The notes: generated by a model not told the origin, from the sequence alone. A stretch of DNA of 51,388 bases from RGIG1918 sp964570895 (GCA_964570895.1 CAZMZD010000009.1:1-51388); one strand, 5' to 3'. Positions 14,794 to 22,455 are shown, counted from the first letter of the stretch. Made by a program: numbers and translations.

Positions 14794-14824
14794 TAATTAA
14801 TAAAGTATAAGGAAATAAACAACA

Positions 14825-15031
14825 ATGGCTAATAAAGCAATGATTTTAAAAGAACAAAAACGTGAAGCTCTCGCAGCTAAAGGAAAATATCCTAAAGTGC
14901 GTCTTCATAACCGTTGTTCAATTTGTGGCAGACCACACGGATTCCACAGAGATTTCGGTCTTTGCAGAATTTGCTTGAGAAAAATGGCTCACCAAGGTCT
15001 TCTTCCTGGTGTTACAAAATCAAGCTGGTAA
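14825..15031 (+). CDS. rpsZ: 30S ribosomal protein S14, zinc type
   Basis: 68 residues with four zinc-binding cysteines in CSICGRPHGF (C31, C34) and CRIC (C47, C50), so it is the zinc-containing form. It is slightly longer than the usual 61 residues because of an N-terminal extension (ILKEQKREALAAKG). It ends GLLPGVTKSSW like other members. Confidence 0.97.
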   Translation: MANKAMILKEQKREALAAKGKYPKVRLHNRCSICGRPHGFHRDFGLCRICLRKMAHQGLLPGVTKSSW

Positions 15032-15051
15032 TCCAAATTTGTGTACTAAAC

Positions 15052-15068
15052 TGTAGGACGTGCCTACA
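15052..15068 (+). promoter_or_regulatory. Hairpin in the S14-S8 spacer
   Basis: TGTAGG / CCTACA (6 bp) with loop ACGTG, 24 bases before the rpsH start. One of several stems, each placed once in the longer spacers of this operon. Confidence 0.4.
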
Positions 15069-15091
15069 AGTAGAAGATAAAGGAAGATAAA

Positions 15092-15487
15092 ATGACAATT
15101 ACAGATCCAATTGCTGATGCGCTTACTCGAATTAGAAACGCTAACACAGTAAAACACCCATCAGTTGAAATCCCTGCTTCAAAATTAAAAGTTGAATTAA
15201 TCAAACTTTTAAAAGTTGAAGGTTACATCGCAGATTATGAATTAATCGAAAAAGATGGTTTTAAGGTTATTTCGGTACAACTCAAATACAATGCCGGCAA
15301 ACCGGTAATTTCAGGTTTACAAAGAGTTTCTACACCAGGCCTTAGGACATACTCAAAAGCTAAAATGCTTCCAAAAGTTATGGATGGCCTTGGAATTGCT
15401 GTTATTTCAACTTCAAAAGGTTTGATGACAGACAGAGCTGCAAGAGCTGAAAAACTTGGCGGCGAAATTTTATGCTATGTATGGTAA
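15092..15487 (+). CDS. rpsH: 30S ribosomal protein S8
   Basis: 131 residues: TDPIADALTRIRNAN at the start and KGLMTDRAARAEKLGGEILCYVW at the end are family hallmarks. It binds 16S helix 21 and in other bacteria regulates the spc genes. AAGGA precedes ATG. Confidence 0.98.
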   Translation: MTITDPIADALTRIRNANTVKHPSVEIPASKLKVELIKLLKVEGYIADYELIEKDGFKVISVQLKYNAGKPVISGLQRVSTPGLRTYSKAKMLPKVMDGLGIAVISTSKGLMTDRAARAEKLGGEILCYVW

Positions 15488-15490
15488 TGA

Positions 15491-15519
15491 GCTAAATATA
15501 ATCGGTAGAAAAATTTAGC
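15491..15519 (+). promoter_or_regulatory. Hairpin in the S8-L6 spacer
   Basis: GCTAAAT pairs with ATTTAGC (7 bp) around a 15-base loop, three bases after the rpsH stop codon. No T-run. Confidence 0.4.
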
Positions 15520-15554
15520 ATTAAAGACACAATTTATACCAAAAGGAGAAGAAA

Positions 15555-16094
15555 ATGTCCAGAATCGGAAAAAATCCCGTTGTTATTCCAGACGGCGTGG
15601 AAGTTAAATTAGAAGGTAACAAAGTTATTGTTAAAGGACCTAAAGGAACTGAAGAAGTAGTTGTTCGCGACGAAATTGAAGTTCAAGTGGTTGATAAAAC
15701 AGTTGTGTTAACCCGCAAAAATGATGACAGAACATCTCGCGCTTTGCACGGTCTTTCAAGAACTTTGGTTAATAACGCAATTGTTGGCGTTAAAGATGGT
15801 TTTGAAAAGAAACTTGAAATCCAAGGTGTTGGTTACAGAGCAAATATGCAAGGCACTGCAATCAATTTAGTTCTTGGTTATTCACACCCAATCGTAATTG
15901 AACCACCAGCTGGCGTTACGGTGAATGTTGAAGCTAACACAAAAATCACAGTTTCAGGAACAAACAAACAAGCTGTTGGCGATATGGCAGCGCTTATCCG
16001 CTCTAAGAGAGCTCCTGAAGTTTACAAAGGCAAAGGTATTCGCTACGAAGGTGAATATATAAGAAGAAAAGCTGGTAAAGCAGGTAAGAAATAA
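15555..16094 (+). CDS. rplF: 50S ribosomal protein L6
   Basis: 179 residues: MSRIGKNPVVIPDGVEVKL, GYSHPIVIEPP and the C-terminal RAPEVYKGKGIRYEGEYIRRKAGKAGKK. The two repeated alpha-beta domains are intact. It lies near the GTPase centre of 50S. AAGGAG precedes ATG. Confidence 0.98.
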   Translation: MSRIGKNPVVIPDGVEVKLEGNKVIVKGPKGTEEVVVRDEIEVQVVDKTVVLTRKNDDRTSRALHGLSRTLVNNAIVGVKDGFEKKLEIQGVGYRANMQGTAINLVLGYSHPIVIEPPAGVTVNVEANTKITVSGTNKQAVGDMAALIRSKRAPEVYKGKGIRYEGEYIRRKAGKAGKK

Positions 16095-16166
16095 TAGATA
16101 ATGCCAATATAAACCGTCTGCGCAAATGGTAAGTCGCAAATAGGTTTTGGTTGAAAGGAAAACGAA

Positions 16167-16529
16167 ATGATTAAAATTGCAAATAAAAAAGAAGCAACAA
16201 GAAAAAGACACTTAAGAGTTAGAAAGAAAATTTCAGGCACTCCTGAATGCCCAAGGCTCGCTGTATATCGTAGTTTGAAACATATTTATGCTCAAATTAT
16301 TGATGACACAAAACATGTGACACTTGTTTCTTCAAGCTCAAAAGTTAAAGAACTTGGCTTGGCTCATGGTGGCAACCTTGAAGCTGCTGCGGCTGTTGGT
16401 AAAGATTTAGCTGAAAAAGCACTTAAAGCTGGTATTAAATGCGTTGTGTTTGATAGAGGCGGTTTCTTGTTCCACGGCAGAGTTAAAGCTTTGGCAGACG
16501 CAGTTATTGAAGCAGGAATTGAAATATAA
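16167..16529 (+). CDS. rplR: 50S ribosomal protein L18
   Basis: 120 residues: RHLRVRKKISGTPECPRLAVYRSLKHIYAQII and the C-terminal FDRGGFLFHGRVKALADA. It binds 5S rRNA. It is the last gene of the operon here; a terminator follows 20 bases later, whereas rpsE would normally come next. Confidence 0.98.
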   Translation: MIKIANKKEATRKRHLRVRKKISGTPECPRLAVYRSLKHIYAQIIDDTKHVTLVSSSSKVKELGLAHGGNLEAAAAVGKDLAEKALKAGIKCVVFDRGGFLFHGRVKALADAVIEAGIEI

Positions 16530-16548
16530 TTCTTGTTTATATATTTTA

Positions 16549-16583
16549 AAAAACCCTGTGCTTAAAAAAGTGCAGGGTTTTTG
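16549..16583 (+). terminator. Terminator of the ribosomal operon
   Basis: AAAAACCCTG / CAGGGTTTTT stem around TGCTTAAAAAAGTG, followed by TTGC. It lies 20 bases after rplR and ends the operon. Confidence 0.85.
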
Positions 16584-16629
16584 CTTAAATATAGAATGTG
16601 CCGCTTGCACGTTGACTTGTCTTGCAAGT

Positions 16630-16660
16630 AAAACCCCGCACTTAAAATACGGGGTTTTTT
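16630..16660. terminator. Second, bidirectional terminator
   Basis: AAAACCCCG / CGGGGTTTT stem with an 11-base loop and T6 on the plus strand. It also has a T-run on the minus strand, so it could serve the minus-strand gene ending at 16688. Confidence 0.8.
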
Positions 16661-16687
16661 CTGAAAAGGAAAATTTAGAACTTATAT

Positions 16688-17068
16688 TTATTTTTTGAAC
16701 CAGCCCTTGACTGCATTAATACCCATTTTAAGTAAGCCACCTTGTTTGATTATTTCGTGTGTTCCTGTTGCTTTTGCAATATCGTGGGCGAGTTGAGTTT
16801 TGGCTGTAAGCGCTCCTCCTAATCCGTCACCGTATTTTTCTTTTGCTTCATCAATTGTTTCTTGAAGATGGCAGCAAGTATCTTCAATATTTGTTTCAAC
16901 TTGTTCGTTTTCATCAGTTTTTGCTTCAGTTAGCTCTTTTGCTTCTTTGTTTTCTGAAATTTTTTCTGCAACTTTTCCTGCAATTTTTCCTGCGGGTCCT
17001 AACGCTAGAAATCCGCCAACACTATTTAAAAATGTTTTAACGTTTTCACCAATTGACATTTCTGACAT
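16688..17068 (-). CDS. Small orphan protein
   Basis: 126 residues, ribosome site AAAGGAG nine bases before ATG. The N-terminal ~35 residues (FLNSVGGFLALGPAGKIAGKVAEKI) are Gly/Ala-rich and weakly hydrophobic, then comes an acidic Glu/Lys stretch. A C-terminal part with KYGDGLGGALTAKTQLAHDI and a basic amphipathic end, GINAVKGWFKK, follows. There is a Cys-Cys pair at ~64. No family recognised, no signal peptide. The amphipathic, glycine-alanine segments recall the tail of the EF-hand protein at 4027-5181, and the promoter has the same boxes, so the genes may belong to one regulon. Function unknown. Confidence 0.75.
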   Translation of the reverse strand: MSEMSIGENVKTFLNSVGGFLALGPAGKIAGKVAEKISENKEAKELTEAKTDENEQVETNIEDTCCHLQETIDEAKEKYGDGLGGALTAKTQLAHDIAKATGTHEIIKQGGLLKMGINAVKGWFKK

Positions 17069-17116
17069 AATAATTGTCTCCTTTCATAAAAAATACTGTA
17101 ACCTTCAATAGTTCCT

Positions 17117-17173
17117 ATATCGTTTTTTTTTGAAACTTTAGGTTTTTTAGGTACAGTGTTACATAACTTTACA
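17117..17173 (-). promoter_or_regulatory. Sigma-28-like promoter variant with paired TGTAAM sites
   Basis: Minus strand: TGTAAA (17168-17173), TGTAAC 10 bases on (17158-17163), 17 bases, TAAAGTTT (17133-17140), 8 bases, AACGATAT (17117-17124). The half-site spacing and the distance to TAAAGTTT match the other two promoters. The core spacer is four bases shorter and is mostly an A-run, so slippage in that run is possible. Confidence 0.5.
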
Positions 17174-17222
17174 AATCCAGAGCGACGTGTTTCAATTTTA
17201 ATGACGGCATTTGTTTTGCTTT

Positions 17223-17239
17223 GTCAGGCAGTGCCTGAC
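17223..17239. repeat. Short perfect palindrome
   Basis: GTCAGGCA-G-TGCCTGAC, an 8-bp perfect inverted repeat in the 367-base gap between 16688-17068 and the pncC gene. It resembles REP-type intergenic palindromes. No gene is seen in this gap. Confidence 0.6.
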
Positions 17240-17293
17240 CTACGGGCTAGTGTGAAGGTAGAGATTCCTGTCTTAATGACATAACATTAGGCC

Positions 17294-17393
17294 GTCATGC
17301 TGAACTAGTTTCAGCATCTTACCGAATAATGAAACCCGACATTGTTCTTCGTGCTTCATAATTAATAAGATCCTGAAATAAATTCAGGATGAC
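17294..17393. repeat. 100-bp palindromic element with inverted ends
   Basis: The ends GTCATGCTGAA and TTCAGGATGAC are inverted copies matching at 10 of 11 positions. Inside each end is a further hairpin: TGCTGAA / TTCAGCA and ATCCTGAA / TTCAGGAT. The middle is unrelated AT-rich sequence. This layout fits a small non-autonomous element or REP pair; it encodes nothing. Confidence 0.6.
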
Positions 17394-17435
17394 AATTTGC
17401 ATACTTCATTTCTGTTTAAAATATAATGCCAATCA

Positions 17436-17936
17436 TCACATCATCACAAAATTATAAAACTCTTCAATAGCTTTATGCGCGATGTCTTTTTTAATTTCTT
17501 CACGTCCGAGGGCAGGCGAGATATATTTTATGCAAGTTTTTTTGCCTTGCGCAAGAAGCCCAATAAACACAAGCCCGCAAGGAAGAGTCGTGTTTTTGAA
17601 AATAATATCATCCGGCCCTAAAATTCCTGTGGTTGAAATTGCAAAATCTGCGCCGTGATGAAGCTTTAAACCCTCAATCATTTGAAGTGCAACTTGTTCG
17701 CTTATAACGCCATATTCTTCAAGTGTTTCAGAAGATACTCCTAAAATCTTAGTTTTTGCAGCTTCAGAATATGTGACAAAGCAATTTTCAATGTAGTTTG
17801 AAGCGCCCGAAATATCTGTAAAATATGAGCTTATAAGCCCGCCTGTGCAGCTTTCTGCAATCGCAAGTTTTTCACCTCTTGAACTTATAAAATCGCCAAT
17901 TGCCTTAATTTTTTGGTTAATTTCAGCTTTATTCAT
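17436..17936 (-). CDS. pncC: Nicotinamide-nucleotide amidohydrolase (PncC / CinA C-terminal type)
   Basis: 166 residues, the length of stand-alone PncC. Family motifs: LAIAESCTGGLISSYFTDI (with the catalytic Ser), GASNYIENCFVTYS, KILGVSSETLEEYGVISEQVA and AISTTGILGPDD. The enzyme deamidates nicotinamide mononucleotide in the cytosol during pyridine-nucleotide recycling. The start overlaps the stop of the upstream gene (ATGAATAA), so the two are coupled. The N-terminal molybdopterin-like half of full CinA is absent. TGILGP in place of the usual TGIAGP is a mild variation. Confidence 0.9.
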   Translation of the reverse strand: MNKAEINQKIKAIGDFISSRGEKLAIAESCTGGLISSYFTDISGASNYIENCFVTYSEAAKTKILGVSSETLEEYGVISEQVALQMIEGLKLHHGADFAISTTGILGPDDIIFKNTTLPCGLVFIGLLAQGKKTCIKYISPALGREEIKKDIAHKAIEEFYNFVMM

Positions 17937-18612
17937 TTACAGGCACGTCCAAACAATCAAGCAACATGATGTTAAATCTTTGACCTTGGTTGATAATCAC
18001 TTCGTCACCTTTTCTGAACAAATCTGCAATTGCTTCAAAAGCAAAATAGCCTGTGCCATAAACTAAACCGCCCACAACGCCAAGCGGCACGGTCACAATT
18101 TGTGCTCCTGCGAATAATTTTTCACCGGAGTTTAGCCCCCATTGAGTTGCTTTTTTAACATATTCGCCACTGTTTTCCCAATTTTCAGCAATTGCTGTGC
18201 CATAGTTTCCGCCGGATGTTACAAAGCCTTCAGGTGTAATTTTAAAATATGAGCAAAGTGCCGCGCGCATAGGGAGTTGCCTGCCTTGCGGGGTCACAAC
18301 ATGGTCAAATGTAAACGCCACTTTTGCTGCTTTAGAGAGCCTTTTTGCAGGTTGAACTTCACCAATGCTTCCGCGAATAAGGGTGCCCGCAGGAAGAACG
18401 GTTTTTTTGTTTTGTTTTACATTTTGTACAACTGTTGCCGTGAAAAGGTCGCCCGTTGTGTAATCTCTGGTTGTGATGGGCTCTGCCATTTCAAGTTCAA
18501 TTATCGTTCCGCGCTCAAGCCTCTGTGTGCCCGTTCCTGCTTGAAATTGGTAGGCGAAAGCCGCGCTTGTAAGTAGTAAGCAACTAAAAATTATTCCAAA
18601 AAGTTTTTTCAT
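17929..18612 (-). CDS. Secreted beta-rich protein of unknown function
   Basis: 227 residues from the ATG at 18612 (AGAGAGG five bases before it); an earlier in-frame start lies inside the upstream gene. Signal peptide 1-20 (MKKLFGIIFSCLLLTSAAFA). Residues ~30-115 read as a compact beta domain (RGTIIELEMAEPITTRDYTTGD, LPAGTLIRGSIGEVQPAKRL), which resembles the TrbI/VirB10-type beta-barrel pattern in which pairs of strands carry 'low cost of setting' phrases. The C-terminal half has a glycine-rich hydrophobic stretch (VPLGVVGGLVYGTGYFAFEAI) that may touch the membrane. It ends in a second short beta segment. Role unknown; the operon is yhaM - this gene - pncC. Confidence 0.65.
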   Translation of the reverse strand: MKKLFGIIFSCLLLTSAAFAYQFQAGTGTQRLERGTIIELEMAEPITTRDYTTGDLFTATVVQNVKQNKKTVLPAGTLIRGSIGEVQPAKRLSKAAKVAFTFDHVVTPQGRQLPMRAALCSYFKITPEGFVTSGGNYGTAIAENWENSGEYVKKATQWGLNSGEKLFAGAQIVTVPLGVVGGLVYGTGYFAFEAIADLFRKGDEVIINQGQRFNIMLLDCLDVPVNE

Positions 18613-18622
18613 AAAAACCTCT

Positions 18623-19444
18623 CTAAATGTCTTTAACGGTGATTTTTCCAAATTTTGCGCTCAAATCGTCAATATGGTGAACTATATAATAAAATGGTTC
18701 TAAGTCTTTTTCGTTAAGGTCGATAAGCGCGCCCCAATCTGCTCTTCCGTGGTGCGCTGCAATCATTTTAGCAATTCTATCAAACCCATTTGACATGCAA
18801 ATTGTGAAACCATATTGCGAGTGCGTAATCCAATCTTTTTTGAATTTATCATTATATTCAATTGCGCCGGTTTCCGTGTTTATTGAATATTCGTATATTT
18901 TCCCTAAATCGTGCAAAATGCAAGCTGCGTAAAGCTCATCTTCATTGATGTTTTTGAGCTTTGGATAAAGCATTTTTGCAAATTCATAGCATTCTGTTGT
19001 GTGAACTAAAAGCCCGCCTAAATAGTTGTGGTGCATAGCTTTTGCGGCCGGCATAATTTTAAATTTGTCTGCATTTTTTAAGAGCAAACCTTTGGTAAAT
19101 TCTTTTATTTTTTCGTCTTTAAAATTATCAATTTCTGAAATTAAATTTGCAAACATTTTCTCGCGCACTTCTTCCGGCACGCCAAGTTTTGCTTCTTCAA
19201 CTAAATCAAAAGACACAACATTGCAGTTGTTGAATTTTTCATTAAAAGTTGCAGATTTAAGCTTGATGATGTTGCCTGTGCGGAATTTTTTTTCATCAAT
19301 TCTGTTGATTGCTTCTTCCCAAAGAACGCAATTTAGAGTGGAATTATCAGACAAGTTGCGAATTTGCATTTTGCCCATTTTTGTTCCTGCTTTTGTGTCC
19401 CCGATTGAAAAGGTTATAATTTCGTAATTTGCATTCAAATCCAT
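18623..19444 (-). CDS. 3'-5' exoribonuclease, YhaM type (OB fold + HD domain)
   Basis: 273 residues from the ATG at 19444. Residues 1-85 form an OB-fold nucleic-acid-binding domain (GKMQIRNLSDNSTLNCVLW). Residues ~130-265 form an HD domain with HHNYLGGLLVHT, the metal-binding ILHDLGK (His178-Asp179) and AAHHGRADWG. This is the domain order of YhaM, which trims single-stranded RNA or DNA from the 3' end. It is shorter than Bacillus YhaM (~314). It is transcribed divergently from dxr; a consensus promoter ends six bases before its ATG. Confidence 0.85.
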   Translation of the reverse strand: MDLNANYEIITFSIGDTKAGTKMGKMQIRNLSDNSTLNCVLWEEAINRIDEKKFRTGNIIKLKSATFNEKFNNCNVVSFDLVEEAKLGVPEEVREKMFANLISEIDNFKDEKIKEFTKGLLLKNADKFKIMPAAKAMHHNYLGGLLVHTTECYEFAKMLYPKLKNINEDELYAACILHDLGKIYEYSINTETGAIEYNDKFKKDWITHSQYGFTICMSNGFDRIAKMIAAHHGRADWGALIDLNEKDLEPFYYIVHHIDDLSAKFGKITVKDI

Positions 19445-19450
19445 ACACTC

Positions 19451-19479
19451 ATTTAACCAAAAATTTTGCCTTCTGTCAA
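19451..19479 (-). promoter_or_regulatory. Promoter of the yhaM-like gene, apparently leaderless
   Basis: Minus strand: TTGACA (19474-19479), 17 bases, TTAAAT (19451-19456) with an upstream TGG (extended -10), then six bases, GAGTGT, and the ATG. Transcription would start at or one base from the start codon. Confidence 0.65.
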
Positions 19480-19494
19480 AGTTTTTGGTATAAA
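19466..19494 (+). promoter_or_regulatory. Promoter of dxr
   Basis: TTGCCT (19466-19471), 17 bases, TATAAA (19489-19494) with TGG before it (extended -10). The ATG follows eight bases later and no ribosome site is present, so the transcript would be almost leaderless. The -35 boxes of this and the divergent promoter are interleaved. Confidence 0.6.
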
Positions 19495-19502
19495 ATAAAA
19501 AT

Positions 19503-20648
19503 ATGGATTTTAAGAAAAAAGTTACAATTTTAGGTTCAACGGGCTCAATCGGCACGCAAGCTTTAGAAGTTGTTGAAAAACTTGAAGGCGAAATTGAAGT
19601 TTTGGGGCTTGCTTGCGGAAAAAATATTGAAAAATTAAGAGCGCAAATTAAAAAATTTAAGCCAAAAATGGTTTGCGTTTCTGATTTTAAAGATGCAAAC
19701 GCTCTTCAGTCTGAATTTCCTGAAATTCAAGTTGTGTCAGGTTCTGAAGGGTTAATTGAGATTGCAACAAATAAAAATGCAGATATGCTTCTTACGGCCA
19801 CAAATGGTAAAGCTGGCTTAAAACCTACAATTGAAGCTATTAAATGCGGGATTGATATTGCGCTTGCAAACAAGGAAACTCTTGTTATGGCGGGCGATAT
19901 TGTTATGCCGCTTGCGAAAAAAAATAATGTTAAAATTTTGCCTGTCGATAGTGAGCATAGCGCAATTTTTCAATGCGCAGACGGAAAGTTTGATTTTGTT
20001 GAAAAAATTGTAATAACTGCAAGTGGCGGGCCTTTTCTAAATTGGGAAAGGGAAAAAATTGAAGCTGCAAGGGTGTCTGACGCGCTTAATCACCCAAATT
20101 GGTCTATGGGCAAAAAAATTACAATAGATAGCGCAACTCTTATGAATAAAGGCTTAGAGGTTATTGAAGCTCATCATCTTTTTGGTATTCCGTATGATAA
20201 AATTGATGTGGTTGTGCATCCGCAAAGCATTATTCATAGTGCTGTTGAATATAAAGATGGCTCGACTTTAGCACAGCTTGGCAACCCGAGTATGCATATT
20301 CCAATCCAATATGCTTTCACATACCCGACTCGCCTTGCAGGAATTGAGAGCAAAAGTTTTAGCTTTTTAAACCAGACGCTTACTTTCTTCCCGCCGGATT
20401 TTGAAAAATTTCCATGTCTTAGCCTTGCGTTTAATGCGGGCGAATTAGGCGGCACAATGCCTGTTGTGATGAATGCTGCAAACGAAGTTGCAGTTGGGTT
20501 GTTTTTAGAGTCTAAAATAAACATTTTAGACATCGCTTGCATTGTTGAGCGAGAAATGTCTAGGCATAGCCTGATTGAAAACCCAACGCTCGATGAAATT
20601 TTTGCAATTGATGAAGAAGTTAGAAAAAATGTTATAATGTCTGTATGA
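19503..20648 (+). CDS. dxr: 1-deoxy-D-xylulose 5-phosphate reductoisomerase
   Basis: 381 residues. NADPH-binding GSTGSIGTQALEVVE at the N-terminus; catalytic region NKETLVMAG, PVDSEHSAIFQC, TASGGPFL, HPNWSMGKKITIDSATLMNKGLEVIEAHHLF and MHIPIQYAFTYP are complete. It catalyses the second step of the MEP isoprenoid pathway in the cytosol. The 3' end overlaps the next gene by four bases (ATGA). No other MEP gene is nearby. Confidence 0.98.
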   Translation: MDFKKKVTILGSTGSIGTQALEVVEKLEGEIEVLGLACGKNIEKLRAQIKKFKPKMVCVSDFKDANALQSEFPEIQVVSGSEGLIEIATNKNADMLLTATNGKAGLKPTIEAIKCGIDIALANKETLVMAGDIVMPLAKKNNVKILPVDSEHSAIFQCADGKFDFVEKIVITASGGPFLNWEREKIEAARVSDALNHPNWSMGKKITIDSATLMNKGLEVIEAHHLFGIPYDKIDVVVHPQSIIHSAVEYKDGSTLAQLGNPSMHIPIQYAFTYPTRLAGIESKSFSFLNQTLTFFPPDFEKFPCLSLAFNAGELGGTMPVVMNAANEVAVGLFLESKINILDIACIVEREMSRHSLIENPTLDEIFAIDEEVRKNVIMSV

Positions 20649-21295
20649 AAAAAATAATTTTATTTTTAACTTGTTTTTTATTTTTTCAAAATGCGGCAAA
20701 CGCCTTTTATTCGCTTCCAAATAGTTCCGTTTCTCAGCTATATTGGGGAATTGGGGCTGTGAGCGTGCCGGATAAAACTTTAATTTATAGCGAGCCTAAA
20801 ATTTCTTCAAACAAAGTTTTTGAAATTGAAATTAAAGATAATAAATATTTGTGCAATGGTAAGGAGTGCAAAATTAGCCCCTTTGTTGCTTTTCAGCCTC
20901 AAAAAAAGATTGCTTTATTAATTGCAGACGACGAGCAAAATGGCTGGGCTTATGTTTGTTATAACCAGCTTGCAAAAAGTTTTGGCTGGGTGAAACTCGC
21001 GGATGATACCACTTTTTACACTTGGGCAAAATTTATCAATTTATATGGCAGAAGATATGGGTTATATCTTTTTAAAGATGTAAAAAAGAAAGATAGAATT
21101 TTGTATGCGCAGCCTTTTTCCGGCTCTCAATCTGTTGATAAATTTGAATATCCAAAGCATATTTCGCCGTGGTATGTGAGCGGAAATTTTGTTATGGTCA
21201 AATTATTGAATTACGATAATGTTCAAAAAACGGGTTGGCTCCGCTGGCGCACGGATGATGGCGAGCTTTTGCTTTTTCCCGATTTTAAAAATTAA
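20645..21295 (+). CDS. Secreted SH3-like protein
   Basis: 216 residues with a signal peptide (MKKIILFLTCFLFFQNAANA). Residues ~35-120 resemble a bacterial SH3 domain (VPDKTLIYSEPKISSNKVF ... GWAYVCYNQLAKSFGWVKL), the kind that binds cell-wall peptides. A second similar unit (KKKDRILYAQPFSGSQ ... GWLRWRTDDGELL) follows. It overlaps the dxr stop by four bases, so it is coupled to dxr, but a TATAAT inside dxr also ends six bases before its ATG. Function in the envelope is likely but not specific. Confidence 0.7.
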   Translation: MKKIILFLTCFLFFQNAANAFYSLPNSSVSQLYWGIGAVSVPDKTLIYSEPKISSNKVFEIEIKDNKYLCNGKECKISPFVAFQPQKKIALLIADDEQNGWAYVCYNQLAKSFGWVKLADDTTFYTWAKFINLYGRRYGLYLFKDVKKKDRILYAQPFSGSQSVDKFEYPKHISPWYVSGNFVMVKLLNYDNVQKTGWLRWRTDDGELLLFPDFKN

Positions 21296-22455
21296 ATCCC
21301 GTATTCGATGTTGTTATAAATTGTTTTGGATAATTTTTGTATGAAACCTCTTGCGGCGTGGTCGTTGTGGCGTCTTTGAACAATAATCGAAACAATATAT
21401 TTTTTACCGCTTTTTGTGTAAATAACTCCTGTGTCGCCCACGTGTGTGCCTATGTCACCGGTTTTATGATAAATAATAGAACCTGCTTCAAGCCCTTGTG
21501 GCAGAAGGGTATCGGTTTTTACTGCGCCCATATAATCTTTTATATATTCTCTGCTTTGCACATTTAAGAAATTAGGGTTATCAAGGTTATACATCAAAGT
21601 TCCTAAATCTCTTGTGCTCATTTTATTTGTGCCTTCAAGGTCAGGAAGAAAATGAGCCATTTCTGAATTTTTTAAGCCCCAATATCTAAAAGAGCGGTTA
21701 ATGTTGTCTTTTCCGCCAATATAGTCAAGAATGAGGTTTGTGGCGCTGTTATCAGATTCAGTAATCATAAGTTCTGCCATTCTGTCGAACGTGGTTTCAA
21801 AATCATCTTGATAATATTGAAGATGACCGGAGCCCGAAGTTTTATACATTTTGTCAAAAATAACTTTGTTTGAAATTTCTAAATTTTTATTTTTTTCAAT
21901 CTGGCTGAATAATTCAAACAATATCGGAATTTTTATCATACTAGCGCAAGGCATTGGTTTATCTGAATTAATTTCAACTGTAGTGCCTGATGTGAAATCA
22001 AAAACAAAAACAGAAGTTTTAAATTGCGGATAACTTTTTATTATGCCTTCTAAATGGTTTTTAAGTTTTGTGTTTTCTCCAATAGGAACGATTGGCGCAA
22101 GCCCGTGTGAAGCGTTTTTTGCGGGCAGTAAAATCGGAGTTTGATTAACGGTTGCATTTGACAAATAAGCACTTGTCGGGTTCACCATTGGCGCGACGTC
22201 GTAATGTATTCTTGAATTTAGCAAATGATTCACAAACATCGGCTGCATAAAATGCGTGTAATTGTATGGAATTGTATAATACGCAACTGCGCCAACAAAC
22301 GCGGTGCTAATTAGTGTTTTTATTGCACCAAGAATGCTGAATTTCTTCTTTTTTACTACCTTCTTTTTTGGAAACCTTCTTATAATTGCACTTTGGTGAG
22401 CGTAATTATGCGAATATTCCAACGAACTTTGGCATTTTCTTAATGGGGTCGCCAA
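21292..22455 (-). CDS. Membrane-anchored class A beta-lactamase-like serine hydrolase
   Basis: 387 residues starting at TTG with AAGGAG nine bases upstream. Residues 1-40 are basic; a membrane segment at ~41-63 (SILGAIKTLISTAFVGAVAYY) anchors it. The catalytic domain holds SMIK (Ser172-Lys175), SDN (234-236) and KTG (331-333), all in the right order and spacing for the beta-lactamase / PBP4-like family (Beta-lactamase2). It may be a true beta-lactamase or a cell-wall D,D-peptidase; the long N-terminal stem and the absence of a cleavable signal peptide fit the latter somewhat better. It is convergent with the SH3-like gene; the stop codons overlap. Confidence 0.85.
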   Translation of the reverse strand: MATPLRKCQSSLEYSHNYAHQSAIIRRFPKKKVVKKKKFSILGAIKTLISTAFVGAVAYYTIPYNYTHFMQPMFVNHLLNSRIHYDVAPMVNPTSAYLSNATVNQTPILLPAKNASHGLAPIVPIGENTKLKNHLEGIIKSYPQFKTSVFVFDFTSGTTVEINSDKPMPCASMIKIPILFELFSQIEKNKNLEISNKVIFDKMYKTSGSGHLQYYQDDFETTFDRMAELMITESDNSATNLILDYIGGKDNINRSFRYWGLKNSEMAHFLPDLEGTNKMSTRDLGTLMYNLDNPNFLNVQSREYIKDYMGAVKTDTLLPQGLEAGSIIYHKTGDIGTHVGDTGVIYTKSGKKYIVSIIVQRRHNDHAARGFIQKLSKTIYNNIEYGI

